Source: Bacteroidales bacterium
GTDB lineage: Bacteria; Bacteroidota; Bacteroidia; Bacteroidales; P3
NCBI GenBank assembly: GCA_017522105.1
Contig: JAFXAA010000024.1
Location: 1 to 64,000, forward strand
Direction: 5' to 3'
Length of the DNA stretch: 64,000 bases
Below, in pieces: positions 41,448-51,086 of this stretch; the stretch's first letter is position 1; each line of letters starts with the position of its first letter. The position numbers and the translations under genes were made by a program. The notes under the pieces are model-generated. The model worked only from the letters and a program-made list of their open reading frames with translations, made no database searches and had not been told where the DNA came from.

Positions 41448-41774
41448 ATGACACGCAGAACACAGGAGATAATAGACGCCATAAGGCCAGAGCTGCAGCG
41501 TGTGGTGCCCGAAGGCAGCCAGGTGTTGCTCTTCGGTTCGCGTGCACGCGGCGACGAGCGCGAGGATTCGGACTTCGACATCTTGGTGCTGCTGGACCGC
41601 GAGGGCCGCGCCACCACGGAGGACAACATGGGCGTGGGGTATGATGTTAATGTCCTGTTCTGGAATCGCGACTATGATGTGGGCACTATTGTGCAGACAA
41701 AGAAAGAGTGGGGCAACCAGTATTTTACGCCGTTTTATCATAACGTAATGAAAGAAGCTGTAGCAATAGTATGA
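41448..41774 (+). CDS. MNT-domain nucleotidyltransferase (antitoxin-type)
   Basis: From ATG 41448 the 108-aa product carries GSRARGDEREDSDFDILVLL, the nucleotidyltransferase GSxARG plus DxD signature. The MNT family AMPylates and thereby silences HEPN toxins. It overlaps the next gene (ATGA at 41771-41774), as is standard for these pairs. Confidence 0.85.
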   Translation: MTRRTQEIIDAIRPELQRVVPEGSQVLLFGSRARGDEREDSDFDILVLLDREGRATTEDNMGVGYDVNVLFWNRDYDVGTIVQTKKEWGNQYFTPFYHNVMKEAVAIV

Positions 41775-42181
41775 GTTTGTCGGAAGAAGATAGGAATACA
41801 CTGATAGACTTCCGGATGGAAAAGTCTGACGAGGCAATGAAGGATGTGGAACTTCTTGTCGGCAACGGACGATGGACTGCTGCGGCCAACCGTTTGTATT
41901 ATGCGGCATACTATGCTGTATCGGCTCTCATGTTGTGCTACAGGATAGAGGCGAAAACACACGAGGGAATTATCCGCATGTTCAGCAAGGAGTTTGTGTT
42001 GACTGGCATCTTTGAGGTGAAATACGGTCGGTTGTACAGTGATTTGTACACCAAGCGTATTACGGGTGATTACAGTGACAGTTTCAATGTTGAACAAGTA
42101 GACGTGGAACCTCTTGTAGAACCTACACATAGTTTTATAGAAAAGGTGAAAGCTTTGGTGAATGCAAAAAGAAATAGTTAA
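41771..42181 (+). CDS. HEPN-domain protein (toxin-type)
   Basis: The 136-aa product has a HEPN fold pattern: KSDEAMKDVELLVGNGRWTA, then AANRLYYAAYYAVSALMLCY. Near 95-105 it has YTKRITGDYSDSF, where the usual RxxxxxH catalytic motif of HEPN RNases would be replaced by an R...DY type motif, as in UPF0332 proteins. It is probably the partner of the MNT protein. With the motif altered, RNase activity is uncertain. Confidence 0.8.
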   Translation: MSLSEEDRNTLIDFRMEKSDEAMKDVELLVGNGRWTAAANRLYYAAYYAVSALMLCYRIEAKTHEGIIRMFSKEFVLTGIFEVKYGRLYSDLYTKRITGDYSDSFNVEQVDVEPLVEPTHSFIEKVKALVNAKRNS

Positions 42182-42199
42182 TCACAAATACACACAACT

Positions 42200-44869
42200 A
42201 TGAAAAAAGTAGTATTATTTTTGGCTGCAGCCCTGATGGGCATGGCCGCAAGCGCCCAGGTGACCACGTTCCCCTGGACGGAGGGCTTTGAGAATGGAGC
42301 CACCGGCTGGACGATTATCGACAGCGACGGTGACGGTATCACCTGGCAGCTGAGTGACACCAGCAGCCAGATTGCCAATTTTGCCGCCACGTATCCGCGC
42401 ACTGGCAACAGCTGCATCATTGCGCTGTCTTACGACAACCTCACTTACGAGGCGTTGACCCCCGACGAGTGGCTCATCAGCCCCGCCATTACCATCCCCG
42501 CAGGCGTGAGCTACACCCTCTCCTTCTATGACAACGGCACAAATCCTTCGTATGCCGCTGAGCACTACGCTGTGCACGTGGCCAGTGCCAACACTGTGGC
42601 TGCCATGAGCGCCACCACGGCTTTGATGGAGCAGACGCTGAGCACGGGCGACTGGATTAAGCGCACCGTTGATCTTTCGGCCTATGCCGGACAGACCATC
42701 TACATCGGCTTCCGCCATTTCGGCTGCACCGACCAGTTCTGCCTGGGTATTGACGACATCCGTGTCGGCGGTGCGGATCTGCCCACGCTGAGCCTTGCAG
42801 GACTGAGCAATGTTGCACTGAACTCTTCTGCCACTTTCACCGCTACGAGCGATGTGACACCCCTTGCCTGGTATGTTGACGGCGTGCAGCAGACTGAGAC
42901 CGGCACCACCTTCACCACAACCTTCACCACGCTGGGTAACCACACCGTCAAGGTGAGCGCCACCAATGCGGCCGGCACTGCTTCGGACAGCATTGTTGTC
43001 AATGTGGTGAATGCCAGCGTGACCACCTTCCCCTGGGTCGAGGACTTCGAGGCTAACGCCACCGCCAGTGGGTTCGGCACCTTCCCCGTGGGTTGGACCA
43101 CCTATGCCGATAACGTAGCAAACTACAGCCAGTATGCCGAATTCGGGCAGAGCTGGAGCGTGTATGACTTCGGTTGGTTCGGCGACGGCAGCGCCATCTG
43201 CATGACCTACACCAACAGTACCACAGCCTGCGACCGCTGGCTGGTCACCCCGCAGCTCGTAATTCCCGCCACGGGCGACTTTAAACTGAAGTTCGACGTC
43301 TATGGCTCGCAGTACAGCGAGAAGCTCGGCGTTCTGGTGAGCACCACCGGCAACGCCAAGACCGACTTCACGCAGACCGTGATGCCGCAGACCACCCTGG
43401 CCGCTGGAGCCAACACCATGCTGTTCGACCTGTCCGCCTACGTCGGACAGAGCATCTACATTGCATTCCGCTGCACCACCACCGACGGCATTTACACGTT
43501 GGTTGACAACGTGACTGTCTCCGCCGACATGCCCGCCGCTGGCATCTCCTATACCGACGGTATGGTTCAGGGCTATGCCCCCATGGGCACGAACTTCAGC
43601 TTCTACACCATGGTGAGGAACGAGGGCACGACCCCAATGACGAGCTACACGCTGACCTACACTGTCAACGGCACCGCCCAGACACGCAACGTCACCGGCA
43701 TCAACGTGGCTCCGTTTGCCTACTATATCGACACCGTCACCATCAGCCACCCCACCGCCGAGGCTGTTACCATAGCCCTCACTGTGAGCGCCCCCAACGG
43801 CGTGGCCGACCCCGACGCTTCTGACAACAGCGGCAGCCTGTCGCTGACGGTCTACGACCCCGCCACTGTGGCGGAGCGTACAACGCTGCTCGACCACTTC
43901 ACGACGGCCGTCTGCCCGAACTGCCCGTCTGCCCACACGCGTCTTGGCGCTGTGATGGAGAACATTGATGCCAATCGTGTGGCATGGGTTGCCCACCATG
44001 TTGGCTATGGTACTGACAACATGACTCTGGCTGAGGATGCCGCCAATACCGGTGTTATGGGGTTCTATAATGGTACTTCGACGTTTGCTCCCGCCATGCT
44101 CCTTGACCGCGATACTGAAAATGTGCCTGGTGAATACAACGGTATGGTGGGTGGCATAACCACCAATGCTGCCACCTTGCAGAATCAGTTCAGCAACGCT
44201 ATCTCCAAGCCTGCTTTTGTCACCGTGGGACTTGAGAACATCACCTACGACGCCAGCACGCGCCAGGTGAGCTTCGACGTGAACGGCATGTTCAAGTCCA
44301 GCTTGACCGGCACCATCAACCTCACTGTCTATATCACCGAAGACAGCATCATGGGAACGCAGAGCGGCGCCACCGGCAACTACCGACACGACCACGTGCT
44401 GCGTGGTGTTGTCACCAGCTATTGGGGTGACGCCCTCACCAGCACCAACGCCAACGACACCTACAGCAAGCACTACACCTACACGCTGCCCGCCACGTGG
44501 AACTATAAGAAGTGCCGTCTTATTGCTTTCGTGAACAATCACTCAAACAATGTTACTGAGCGCAAGGTGCTGAATGCCACCAAGAGTGCCTTCCTGACCG
44601 CCGGCCAGGTCGGCATCGAGGATGTGAAGCCCGCCATCAGCGTGAAGATGTGGCCGAACCCCGTGGCCGAGATGGCCTTCGTTGAGGCCGAGAGCACCAT
44701 CCGCAGCTACAGCGTAGTGAACTCCGTTGGACAGGTGGTTGAGAGCCACGAGAACGTCAACGCCAGCGCCCTTGAGCTGAATGTCAGCAACTACGCCGCC
44801 GGTGTCTACTTCGTCAGCGTGACCACCGACAACGGTGTCTCCACCGAGCGCCTGAGCGTGGTGAAGTAA
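42200..44869 (+). CDS. secreted adhesin-like protein with choice-of-anchor J domains, Omp28-like region and T9SS signal
   Basis: The 889-aa product has a signal peptide (MKKVVLFLAAALMGMAASAQ). Two choice-of-anchor J (jelly-roll) domains are at about 20-190 and 275-455, each with a W-containing start (TTFPWTEGFENGATGWTIID and TTFPWVEDFEANATASGFGT). An Omp28-like thioredoxin-type region with FTTAVCPNCPSAHTRL lies at about 570-790. The T9SS type A sorting domain closes the protein (KMWPNPVAEMAFVEAES). It should be exported and cell-surface attached. Its ligand or substrate is unknown. Confidence 0.85.
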   Translation: MKKVVLFLAAALMGMAASAQVTTFPWTEGFENGATGWTIIDSDGDGITWQLSDTSSQIANFAATYPRTGNSCIIALSYDNLTYEALTPDEWLISPAITIPAGVSYTLSFYDNGTNPSYAAEHYAVHVASANTVAAMSATTALMEQTLSTGDWIKRTVDLSAYAGQTIYIGFRHFGCTDQFCLGIDDIRVGGADLPTLSLAGLSNVALNSSATFTATSDVTPLAWYVDGVQQTETGTTFTTTFTTLGNHTVKVSATNAAGTASDSIVVNVVNASVTTFPWVEDFEANATASGFGTFPVGWTTYADNVANYSQYAEFGQSWSVYDFGWFGDGSAICMTYTNSTTACDRWLVTPQLVIPATGDFKLKFDVYGSQYSEKLGVLVSTTGNAKTDFTQTVMPQTTLAAGANTMLFDLSAYVGQSIYIAFRCTTTDGIYTLVDNVTVSADMPAAGISYTDGMVQGYAPMGTNFSFYTMVRNEGTTPMTSYTLTYTVNGTAQTRNVTGINVAPFAYYIDTVTISHPTAEAVTIALTVSAPNGVADPDASDNSGSLSLTVYDPATVAERTTLLDHFTTAVCPNCPSAHTRLGAVMENIDANRVAWVAHHVGYGTDNMTLAEDAANTGVMGFYNGTSTFAPAMLLDRDTENVPGEYNGMVGGITTNAATLQNQFSNAISKPAFVTVGLENITYDASTRQVSFDVNGMFKSSLTGTINLTVYITEDSIMGTQSGATGNYRHDHVLRGVVTSYWGDALTSTNANDTYSKHYTYTLPATWNYKKCRLIAFVNNHSNNVTERKVLNATKSAFLTAGQVGIEDVKPAISVKMWPNPVAEMAFVEAESTIRSYSVVNSVGQVVESHENVNASALELNVSNYAAGVYFVSVTTDNGVSTERLSVVK

Positions 44870-44937
44870 TAACGGTTGCAGGTTATTGGTTATGGGTTAC
44901 CGAAAAGATACTTAGCCAGTAGCTTATAAAAAAAATG

Positions 44938-44970
44938 ACGCGGGATGCAATATTATGTTGCATCCCGCGT
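44938..44970. terminator. hairpin terminator after the T9SS protein gene
   Basis: ACGCGGGATGCAA (44938-44950) pairs perfectly with TTGCATCCCGCGT (44958-44970) across a 7-nt loop, followed by TATTATG. A/T-rich flanks. Confidence 0.8.
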
Positions 44971-44997
44971 TATTATGTCTAAATTATTAAAATATAC

Positions 44998-45594
44998 ATG
45001 AAAAGAACACTGACAATAGTTGCTTTGGTGCTGATGGCCACGGCGGGATTCTCGCAGCAGGTGGCATCGCGGGCCAAGGCTATGCGCATGATGAGTTTCA
45101 GCCGTCCGGAATACCTCATCAAGGATATCAAGGTGTATACGGACACGATGACCGTGTACTCGCTGGCAGGCTATGTTATCTATCCTTTCGGCGAGTGGAG
45201 CTCTGTGGAGCAGTATATCACCGACAACCAGCTGAGTTGGTACCGCGACATAGGCTACAAGAAGTACTACGACTCGATGGAGGTGAGCGTGAACCGCATG
45301 CGCCGCTATGACGACAGCTACATTGACCTGTACTACAGCATCTGGACGAAGAAGGTGGAGCTGCTCGGCGGCTACATCACCGACCGGGAGGTGAAGCTGG
45401 TGAACGGTCTGCATGTGGGTATGACGAAGGACGAGGTGTTCAATGTGTTCTTCAAGAAGTACCCGAAGTCGTACACTGCCGACGTGGCGGTGCTGAAGGT
45501 GATAAGCGGCGCCGGCGAGGTGGCCGAGATATACACCTTCCGCGGACAGAAATTGAGACACATAAAGATAGAGACGGCGTACAAATACTATTGA
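44998..45594 (+). CDS. 198-aa exported protein of unknown function
   Basis: It has a signal peptide (MKRTLTIVALVLMATAGFSQ). The mature part is Tyr/Asp-rich with YYDSMEVSVNRMRRYDDSYI, then DLYYSIWTKK, and ends in KIETAYKYY. GLHVGMTKDEVFNVFFKKYP resembles the SmpA/BamE-like or YtfP-type beta-barrel accessory repeat, but this is weak. The stop overlaps the nadD start (TGATG). It is probably periplasmic. Confidence 0.7.
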   Translation: MKRTLTIVALVLMATAGFSQQVASRAKAMRMMSFSRPEYLIKDIKVYTDTMTVYSLAGYVIYPFGEWSSVEQYITDNQLSWYRDIGYKKYYDSMEVSVNRMRRYDDSYIDLYYSIWTKKVELLGGYITDREVKLVNGLHVGMTKDEVFNVFFKKYPKSYTADVAVLKVISGAGEVAEIYTFRGQKLRHIKIETAYKYY

Positions 45595-46169
45595 TGAAAC
45601 GCACGGCTCTTTTCTTTGGGTCGTTCAACCCGATACATGTGGGGCACCTCATCATTGCCGAGACCATGCAGCAGCAGGAAGGCATCGATGAGGTGTGGTT
45701 TGTGGTGAGTCCGCAGAACCCGCTGAAGGAGCGTGCCACCCTGCTTGCCGACCACCACAGGCTGCAGATGGTGAGGAGGGCCGTGGATGACAACTACAGC
45801 CTGCGGGCTTGTGATATAGAGATGCACCTGCCGGTGCCGAGCTACACGGTGGTGACGCTGGCGGCGCTGAGCGAAAAATATCCCGACAGGGAGTTCTGCC
45901 TTGTCATGGGCAGCGACAACCTGGCGAGCCTGCACCGATGGCGCAACTATGAGTACATACTGGAGCACTACCGCATAATGGTCTATCCACGCCCCGGCAG
46001 TGAGAACTGTAGACTGCGGGAGCATCCTAATGTGACGATGGTGGATGTGCCGATGATGGACATCAGCTCCAGCTATATCAGGGCGCAGATAGCGGCACGC
46101 AAGGATGTGCGCTACCTGCTGACGGAGCCTGTGTACAAATACCTCACAGAGATGCATTTCTATGAATGA
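45594..46169 (+). CDS. nadD: nicotinate-nucleotide adenylyltransferase
   Basis: I start at ATG 45594, which overlaps the previous stop; a TTG at 45591 is the alternative. The 191-aa protein begins MKRTALFFGSFNPIHVGHLI with the nucleotidyltransferase GSFNPIHxGH motif. It ends with the ISSSYIRAQIA signature. It makes nicotinate adenine dinucleotide from NaMN and ATP in NAD synthesis. Full-length, no oddities. Confidence 0.95.
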   Translation: MKRTALFFGSFNPIHVGHLIIAETMQQQEGIDEVWFVVSPQNPLKERATLLADHHRLQMVRRAVDDNYSLRACDIEMHLPVPSYTVVTLAALSEKYPDREFCLVMGSDNLASLHRWRNYEYILEHYRIMVYPRPGSENCRLREHPNVTMVDVPMMDISSSYIRAQIAARKDVRYLLTEPVYKYLTEMHFYE

Positions 46170-46198
46170 GAAGTTAAGAAGTCAAAGAAGTCAAAAAG
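46168..46198. repeat. AAGTTAAGAAGTCAAAGAAG short repeat
   Basis: Three copies of AAGTCAA/AAGTTAA lie between nadD and the DUF748 gene, just before ATG 46200. The start is therefore immediately downstream of the repeat. Confidence 0.6.
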
Positions 46199-46199
46199 T

Positions 46200-48227
46200 A
46201 TGAAAAAGGGATTGAAGATATTGCTGTGGGTTGTCGGCGTGGTGCTGGCCCTGCTTGTCATTGTGTCGCTATTGGCAGGCCCTATAGCGAAGGGGTATAT
46301 CAACAACCACGGTGAGGAGCTGACGGGGCGCAGGGTGCAGGTGGACCATGTTGGGGTCAACCTCTTCAGCGGCAACGTCAATGTGCGTGGACTCAACATG
46401 TATGAGGATGATGGCGTGGAAGTCTTTGCGGGCTTCGACACGCTTGATGTGGGCCTGCGCCTGCTGAAGATACCGTTCAAGACGCTGCACTTCGGCCATA
46501 TCACCCTCGCCGGTCTGCATGCCAACGTGGTACAGGAGGGCGACAGGTTCAACTTTGCCAGTCTTATAGAGCACTTCTCGTCGCCGGACAGCACGGCGGA
46601 GAAGGACACCACCCCCAGCGGTTGGGTGATGAAGTTCTACAACATAGACATAAGCCACGCCAGTCTCAACTATGACGACATGATTAACCACAAGGGTATG
46701 CACCTGCCCGATGTCAACCTGCGTGTGCCGGGCTTTGTTCTCGGTGGCGAGGAGGGGAGCGAAGGCGGCTTGAGCATAGGCTTTGACAAGGGCGGCAGGC
46801 TTAACGTCGACGCCAACTACGACACCAAAGAGAAGGCCTACCATGTGGATGTGAACCTTGACGGTTTTGCTGTGAAGAACCTCGATACCTATCTGGCCGA
46901 CATGCTGCGGTATGAGGCTTTGGAAGGCAACGTGGACGCCCATCTGACAGCCGACGGCAGTGTGAACGACATCATGAAGAGCCACATAGCCGGCACCGTG
47001 GCAGTGAACAATGTAGAGCTCACGGGCGCGAGCGGCCCGGTGGCAGGCTTCAACACACTCTTGGTGACGGTGAACAGCATCAACCTTGACGACAACAGCT
47101 TGGACATTGATGAGGTGAAGCTCAGCGGGCTGAATGCTACATACGAGCAGAGGAAGGACTACAGCAACGTCAGCCAGCTGTTGCCCCAGAAAGAGCCGAA
47201 GAGTGTCACCATGCAGAGCGGCATTGACGAAGGCAAAGAGGAGCCTGCGGCAGAGGCGACGGAGGAACAGAAGCCATCGAAGCCCATGCAGCTGCATGTG
47301 GCCAGGTTCAGGGTTGAGGACGCCGCGGTGACATACAACGACCATACATTGCCTGATGAGTTCCATTTCCCGGTTACGGGTTTAAGTGTCAGCGCCGACG
47401 ACCTCACCACCGCCGGTGGCAACAATGCCCAGGTGCGCGCCACCCTGCCCGGAGGCGGTCACCTCATGATGCGCTGGAAGGGCAACCTCGCCAGTTGGAA
47501 GGATTATCAGGACCTCTTCCTCTCCATAAAAGGTCTCGACATGCGGCAGCTCAGTCCGTGGGCGGTGGCCTACACGGCATACCCAATTGAAGACGGCATC
47601 TTCGGCCTCACCACACGCCTGACCATCACCAACAGCGCCCTTGACAACCAGAACAAGATAGACATCTTCAAGGCCAAAGTGGGCAACCGTCGCAAGGACA
47701 TCGATGCCAACGTGAAGATACCCCTCAAAGCGGCCCTTTATGTGCTGAAAGACAAAGATGACAAGATACTCATTGACATGCCGGTGAGCGGCAACATTGA
47801 CAACCCGGAGTTCAACTATATGAAGGTGGTGTGGAAGACGCTGGGCAACTTGCTTGTCAAGGTGGCCACTTCGCCCGCCCGCGCTCTCGGCAACGCCTTG
47901 GGTATCAATGGCGACGGGCTTGAGTTTATGGAGGTTACGCCCGGCCAGCATGGCCTCACCTCGGAGCAGTACCACATACTGTCAGACCTCTCCACCATAG
48001 CCCTCAGCGACTCGCTCTTCACCATCACCCTCACTCAGCACATGCCAGCCTCCGACGACGAGAACGCCGCCAAGTATGCCGAATGGCTCAACGGGCAGGT
48101 GAGGAGCTACATTGGCGAGCAGGGGGTGCCGGAGGGACGCATCATTGTCGTAGCTGGCGAGCCGCTCACCGACCCCAAGGCAAAGGCTGGCTACGCCATA
48201 ACATCAGCAATGAAAATAGAAGAATAG
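46200..48227 (+). CDS. AsmA/DUF748-type envelope protein
   Basis: The 675-aa product begins with one transmembrane helix (LLWVVGVVLALLVIVSLLAG, residues 8-27). The rest is the AsmA/DUF748 beta-rich fold: RRVQVDHVGVNLFSGNVNVR, then a repeated IDxxHxxLNYDD-type and ADGSVNDIMKSHIAGTVAVN. Members of this family span the periplasm and carry lipids or support outer-membrane assembly. A C-terminal OmpA-like stretch (about 590-675: TITLTQHMPA...VVAGEPL) is present. Transcribed with parE 3 bp downstream. Confidence 0.8.
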   Translation: MKKGLKILLWVVGVVLALLVIVSLLAGPIAKGYINNHGEELTGRRVQVDHVGVNLFSGNVNVRGLNMYEDDGVEVFAGFDTLDVGLRLLKIPFKTLHFGHITLAGLHANVVQEGDRFNFASLIEHFSSPDSTAEKDTTPSGWVMKFYNIDISHASLNYDDMINHKGMHLPDVNLRVPGFVLGGEEGSEGGLSIGFDKGGRLNVDANYDTKEKAYHVDVNLDGFAVKNLDTYLADMLRYEALEGNVDAHLTADGSVNDIMKSHIAGTVAVNNVELTGASGPVAGFNTLLVTVNSINLDDNSLDIDEVKLSGLNATYEQRKDYSNVSQLLPQKEPKSVTMQSGIDEGKEEPAAEATEEQKPSKPMQLHVARFRVEDAAVTYNDHTLPDEFHFPVTGLSVSADDLTTAGGNNAQVRATLPGGGHLMMRWKGNLASWKDYQDLFLSIKGLDMRQLSPWAVAYTAYPIEDGIFGLTTRLTITNSALDNQNKIDIFKAKVGNRRKDIDANVKIPLKAALYVLKDKDDKILIDMPVSGNIDNPEFNYMKVVWKTLGNLLVKVATSPARALGNALGINGDGLEFMEVTPGQHGLTSEQYHILSDLSTIALSDSLFTITLTQHMPASDDENAAKYAEWLNGQVRSYIGEQGVPEGRIIVVAGEPLTDPKAKAGYAITSAMKIEE

Positions 48228-48230
48228 CAC

Positions 48231-50135
48231 ATGGCAGAAGATATATTCACCCCACAGACTAACGCCGCCGACTATAACGACGACAGCATAGTACACCTCG
48301 AAGACATGGAGCATATCCGGTTGCGTCCGGGTATGTATATTGGCAAACTCGGCGACGGCTCAAGCCACGACGACGGCATCTATGTCCTCATCAAGGAGGT
48401 TATTGACAACTCAATAGACGAGTTCACCTCGGGCTTCGGCAAGAAAATTGAGGTGAAGATAAACTTTGCAGAACGACGCGTCAGCATCCGTGATTATGGC
48501 CGTGGCATCCCGCTGGGCAAGCTGGTGGAAGCCGTCAGCAAGCTCAATACAGGAGCCAAGTATGACAGCAAAGTCTTCCAGAAGTCGGTGGGCTTGAATG
48601 GTGTTGGTACCAAAGCTGTCAACGCCCTAAGCAGTTATTTCCGCGTACAGTCCTTCCGCGACGGCAAGACACGCTGGGCCGAGTTTGCTGAAGGCAAGCT
48701 CTCGGACGACAGTGGTATCGTCGCCGACAACAGCACTGACACAGGCACACTTGTGGAGTTTGTCCCTGACAGCAAGCTCTTCGGCAACTATCACTTCATC
48801 AGCGAATACGTCGAGCGTCGTATATGGAACTATGCCTATCTCAACCGCGGTCTCACCATGTACTACAACGACCGCCGCTACTATTCCAAGAACGGATTGC
48901 TTGACTTGTTGGAACACAACCTGCAGAGTGATCCGCTCTACCCGATAATCCATATCAAGGATGGCGACTTCGAGGCGGCATTTACCCATATCAATGGTCA
49001 GAACAACGACTATTATTATTCTTTCGTCAATGGCCAGCACACCACCGAGGGAGGTACCCATCAGAGTGCTTTCCGCGAGGCGTATGCCCGTGTTGTCAAG
49101 GAGTTCATCAAGAAGGACTACGCCCCCGAGGTGATACGCGGTGGCCTTGTATGCGCCCTATGTGTGCGCATACAAGAACCTGTCTTCGAGGCACAGACCA
49201 AGACCAAACTCGGTTCAACGCACTTGGAGCCGAACAAAGTGGACGGTAGCAACGACAGCCCCCTGCTGAAGACCTATGTTCTCGACATCCTCAAGCGCCA
49301 CCTCGACAACTACCTGCACATCCATGCCGACACCGCCGAGGCTCTTCTCAACAAGATAAACGCCAACGAGAAGGAGCGCAAAGAGATTGCCGGCATCAAA
49401 AAGGTGGCACGCGAGGCAAGCAAGAAAGCTTCCCTCAACAACCGCAAGTTGCGCGACTGTCACGTGCATTACAACACCAACCATGCCCGCCGTCTTGAGA
49501 GCACCATCTTTATCACCGAGGGCGATTCGGCGTCCGGCTCCATCACCAAGAGCCGCGATGTGGACACGCAGGCGGTCTTCTCCCTCCGAGGCAAGCCGAA
49601 GAATACCTACAGCATCAGCAAGGTTGACGTGTATAAGAACGAGGAACTCAATCTTCTCCATAACGCTCTTGACATTGACGACTCCCTCGACAACCTGCGC
49701 TACAACAATGTTGTCATAGCCACCGATGCCGATGTCGATGGCATGCATATCAGGCTCCTGCTCCTCACGTTCTTCCTCCGCTTCTACCCAGAGCTTATCT
49801 CTTCGGGGCATGTCTACATCCTCCAGACCCCGCTTTTCCGTGTGCGCAACAAGCAGAAAACCACATACTGCTATACTGATGACGAGCGTGTGGCTGCCAT
49901 CAAGGCTACACCGGGTGCCGAAATCACGCGATTCAAAGGCCTGGGCGAAATATCGCCGGAGGAGTTCAAGAATTTCATCGGCAAAGATATGCGCCTCGAC
50001 CCCGTGTTGTTGCACAAGGAGTTTGACACCGACCGCACACTGACGTTCTATATGGGTGAGAACACTCTCGAACGCCGCGAGTTCATCATGCAGAACCTGC
50101 GCGTTGAGGATGACGAGAGTATTGTCGTTGCTTAA
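48231..50135 (+). CDS. parE: type IIA DNA topoisomerase subunit B (ParE type)
   Basis: The 634-aa protein carries the GHKL ATPase motifs ([37 protein letters not shown]) and a TOPRIM domain ([21 protein letters not shown]). It ends in the GyrB-type tail ([15 protein letters not shown]). The short start [20 protein letters not shown] and length fit topoisomerase IV subunit B in Bacteroidetes rather than GyrB. The ParC partner is not next to it in this window. Confidence 0.9.
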   Translation: MAEDIFTPQTNAADYNDDSIVHLEDMEHIRLRPGMYIGKLGDGSSHDDGIYVLIKEVIDNSIDEFTSGFGKKIEVKINFAERRVSIRDYGRGIPLGKLVEAVSKLNTGAKYDSKVFQKSVGLNGVGTKAVNALSSYFRVQSFRDGKTRWAEFAEGKLSDDSGIVADNSTDTGTLVEFVPDSKLFGNYHFISEYVERRIWNYAYLNRGLTMYYNDRRYYSKNGLLDLLEHNLQSDPLYPIIHIKDGDFEAAFTHINGQNNDYYYSFVNGQHTTEGGTHQSAFREAYARVVKEFIKKDYAPEVIRGGLVCALCVRIQEPVFEAQTKTKLGSTHLEPNKVDGSNDSPLLKTYVLDILKRHLDNYLHIHADTAEALLNKINANEKERKEIAGIKKVAREASKKASLNNRKLRDCHVHYNTNHARRLESTIFITEGDSASGSITKSRDVDTQAVFSLRGKPKNTYSISKVDVYKNEELNLLHNALDIDDSLDNLRYNNVVIATDADVDGMHIRLLLLTFFLRFYPELISSGHVYILQTPLFRVRNKQKTTYCYTDDERVAAIKATPGAEITRFKGLGEISPEEFKNFIGKDMRLDPVLLHKEFDTDRTLTFYMGENTLERREFIMQNLRVEDDESIVVA

Positions 50136-50190
50136 AAAAATTTGGCTATATTAATATTTATTTTTAATATTGCACCCAAATCACACAACT

Positions 50191-51030
50191 ATGGCAACTA
50201 CAAGAAAACGCAAAAAGAACCTGATTGTCAGCTACAAGAACCTCACTGACGACCTTAAAAATTTGTTTAAAGAAGCCTATCCCGACGGCTATAACAACTA
50301 CATCACCAAGTTTGTGAAGCCCAACGGCGAGGCTATTTTTGTTGTCCCTTTTGAAACAGAAGACACTGCCTACATGGTCAAGTTCGACGTCAAGGTGGAC
50401 ACCCTCGGCGAAGACCTCGACAAGGCCCTCTTCGATGATGACGGCGACGAGCCGGGCGAGGAGACCGAGTTCGACACTCTCAACGAGACCCGTGAAAAGG
50501 AAGAAGGCATTGTCACCCACCGCGAGGAGCACCTCCGCCATGGCGACTTTGAGGATGTCCTTTCCGACGACAAGAAAAAGAAGGCCTCGCTTGGGGTTGA
50601 CAAGGAGGGCCTGAAGGAAGCTTTCGCCGATGACGAGGAGGCCGACGAGCTCGACAGTTATGAGACCCTCGATGAAGAGGATGAGTCTGCTGACGACGAC
50701 TTCGAGCCATCCGACGAGGAGCTGCGCGGCATCGAGGACGAATTTCTCGACGCCGAGATACCGCCCCTTGATGCCACTATTCCCGAGGAGGAGATGGTGA
50801 AGATAGAAAAGCCTGCAAAAAAGGCTTCCAAGGCGGTGGCAAAACCTTCGTCCAAAGCTGTCAAAGCCACAGCTAAAACGGCTTCAAAACCTGCCGCAAA
50901 GGCTCCTTCCAAGACATCTTCCAAGCCTACTGCCAAACCAGCTGCCAAGGCTCCGGCCAAATCTGCGGCCAAAGCATCTACCAAGCCTGCTGCCAAACCC
51001 GCAGCCAAGAAGCCCGCAGCCAAGAAATAG
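50191..51030 (+). CDS. protein with histone H1-like Lys/Ala/Pro C-terminal tail
   Basis: I start at ATG 50191 (MATTRKRKKNLIVSYKNLTD). The first 105 residues form a small conserved domain common in Bacteroidales next to topoisomerase genes. An acidic middle (about 110-195, DEEADELDSYETLDEEDESA) follows. The last 75 residues are a KPAAK/KASTKPAAK repeat as in bacterial histone H1-like Hc proteins. The tail probably binds DNA or RNA non-specifically. The A/T-rich upstream DNA (50136-50190) may be its promoter. Confidence 0.75.
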   Translation: MATTRKRKKNLIVSYKNLTDDLKNLFKEAYPDGYNNYITKFVKPNGEAIFVVPFETEDTAYMVKFDVKVDTLGEDLDKALFDDDGDEPGEETEFDTLNETREKEEGIVTHREEHLRHGDFEDVLSDDKKKKASLGVDKEGLKEAFADDEEADELDSYETLDEEDESADDDFEPSDEELRGIEDEFLDAEIPPLDATIPEEEMVKIEKPAKKASKAVAKPSSKAVKATAKTASKPAAKAPSKTSSKPTAKPAAKAPAKSAAKASTKPAAKPAAKKPAAKK

Positions 51031-51086
51031 GCAGCTGGCATCCCTGTAATTCAAGTGAAAACAATCAACAAACAATAACAGACAAA

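Noticed and set aside
42215-44542. 775-codon minus-strand frame opposite the T9SS protein gene
   Set aside because: Gly/Val/His-rich antisense frame caused by codon bias; the plus strand has signal peptide, domains and sorting signal.
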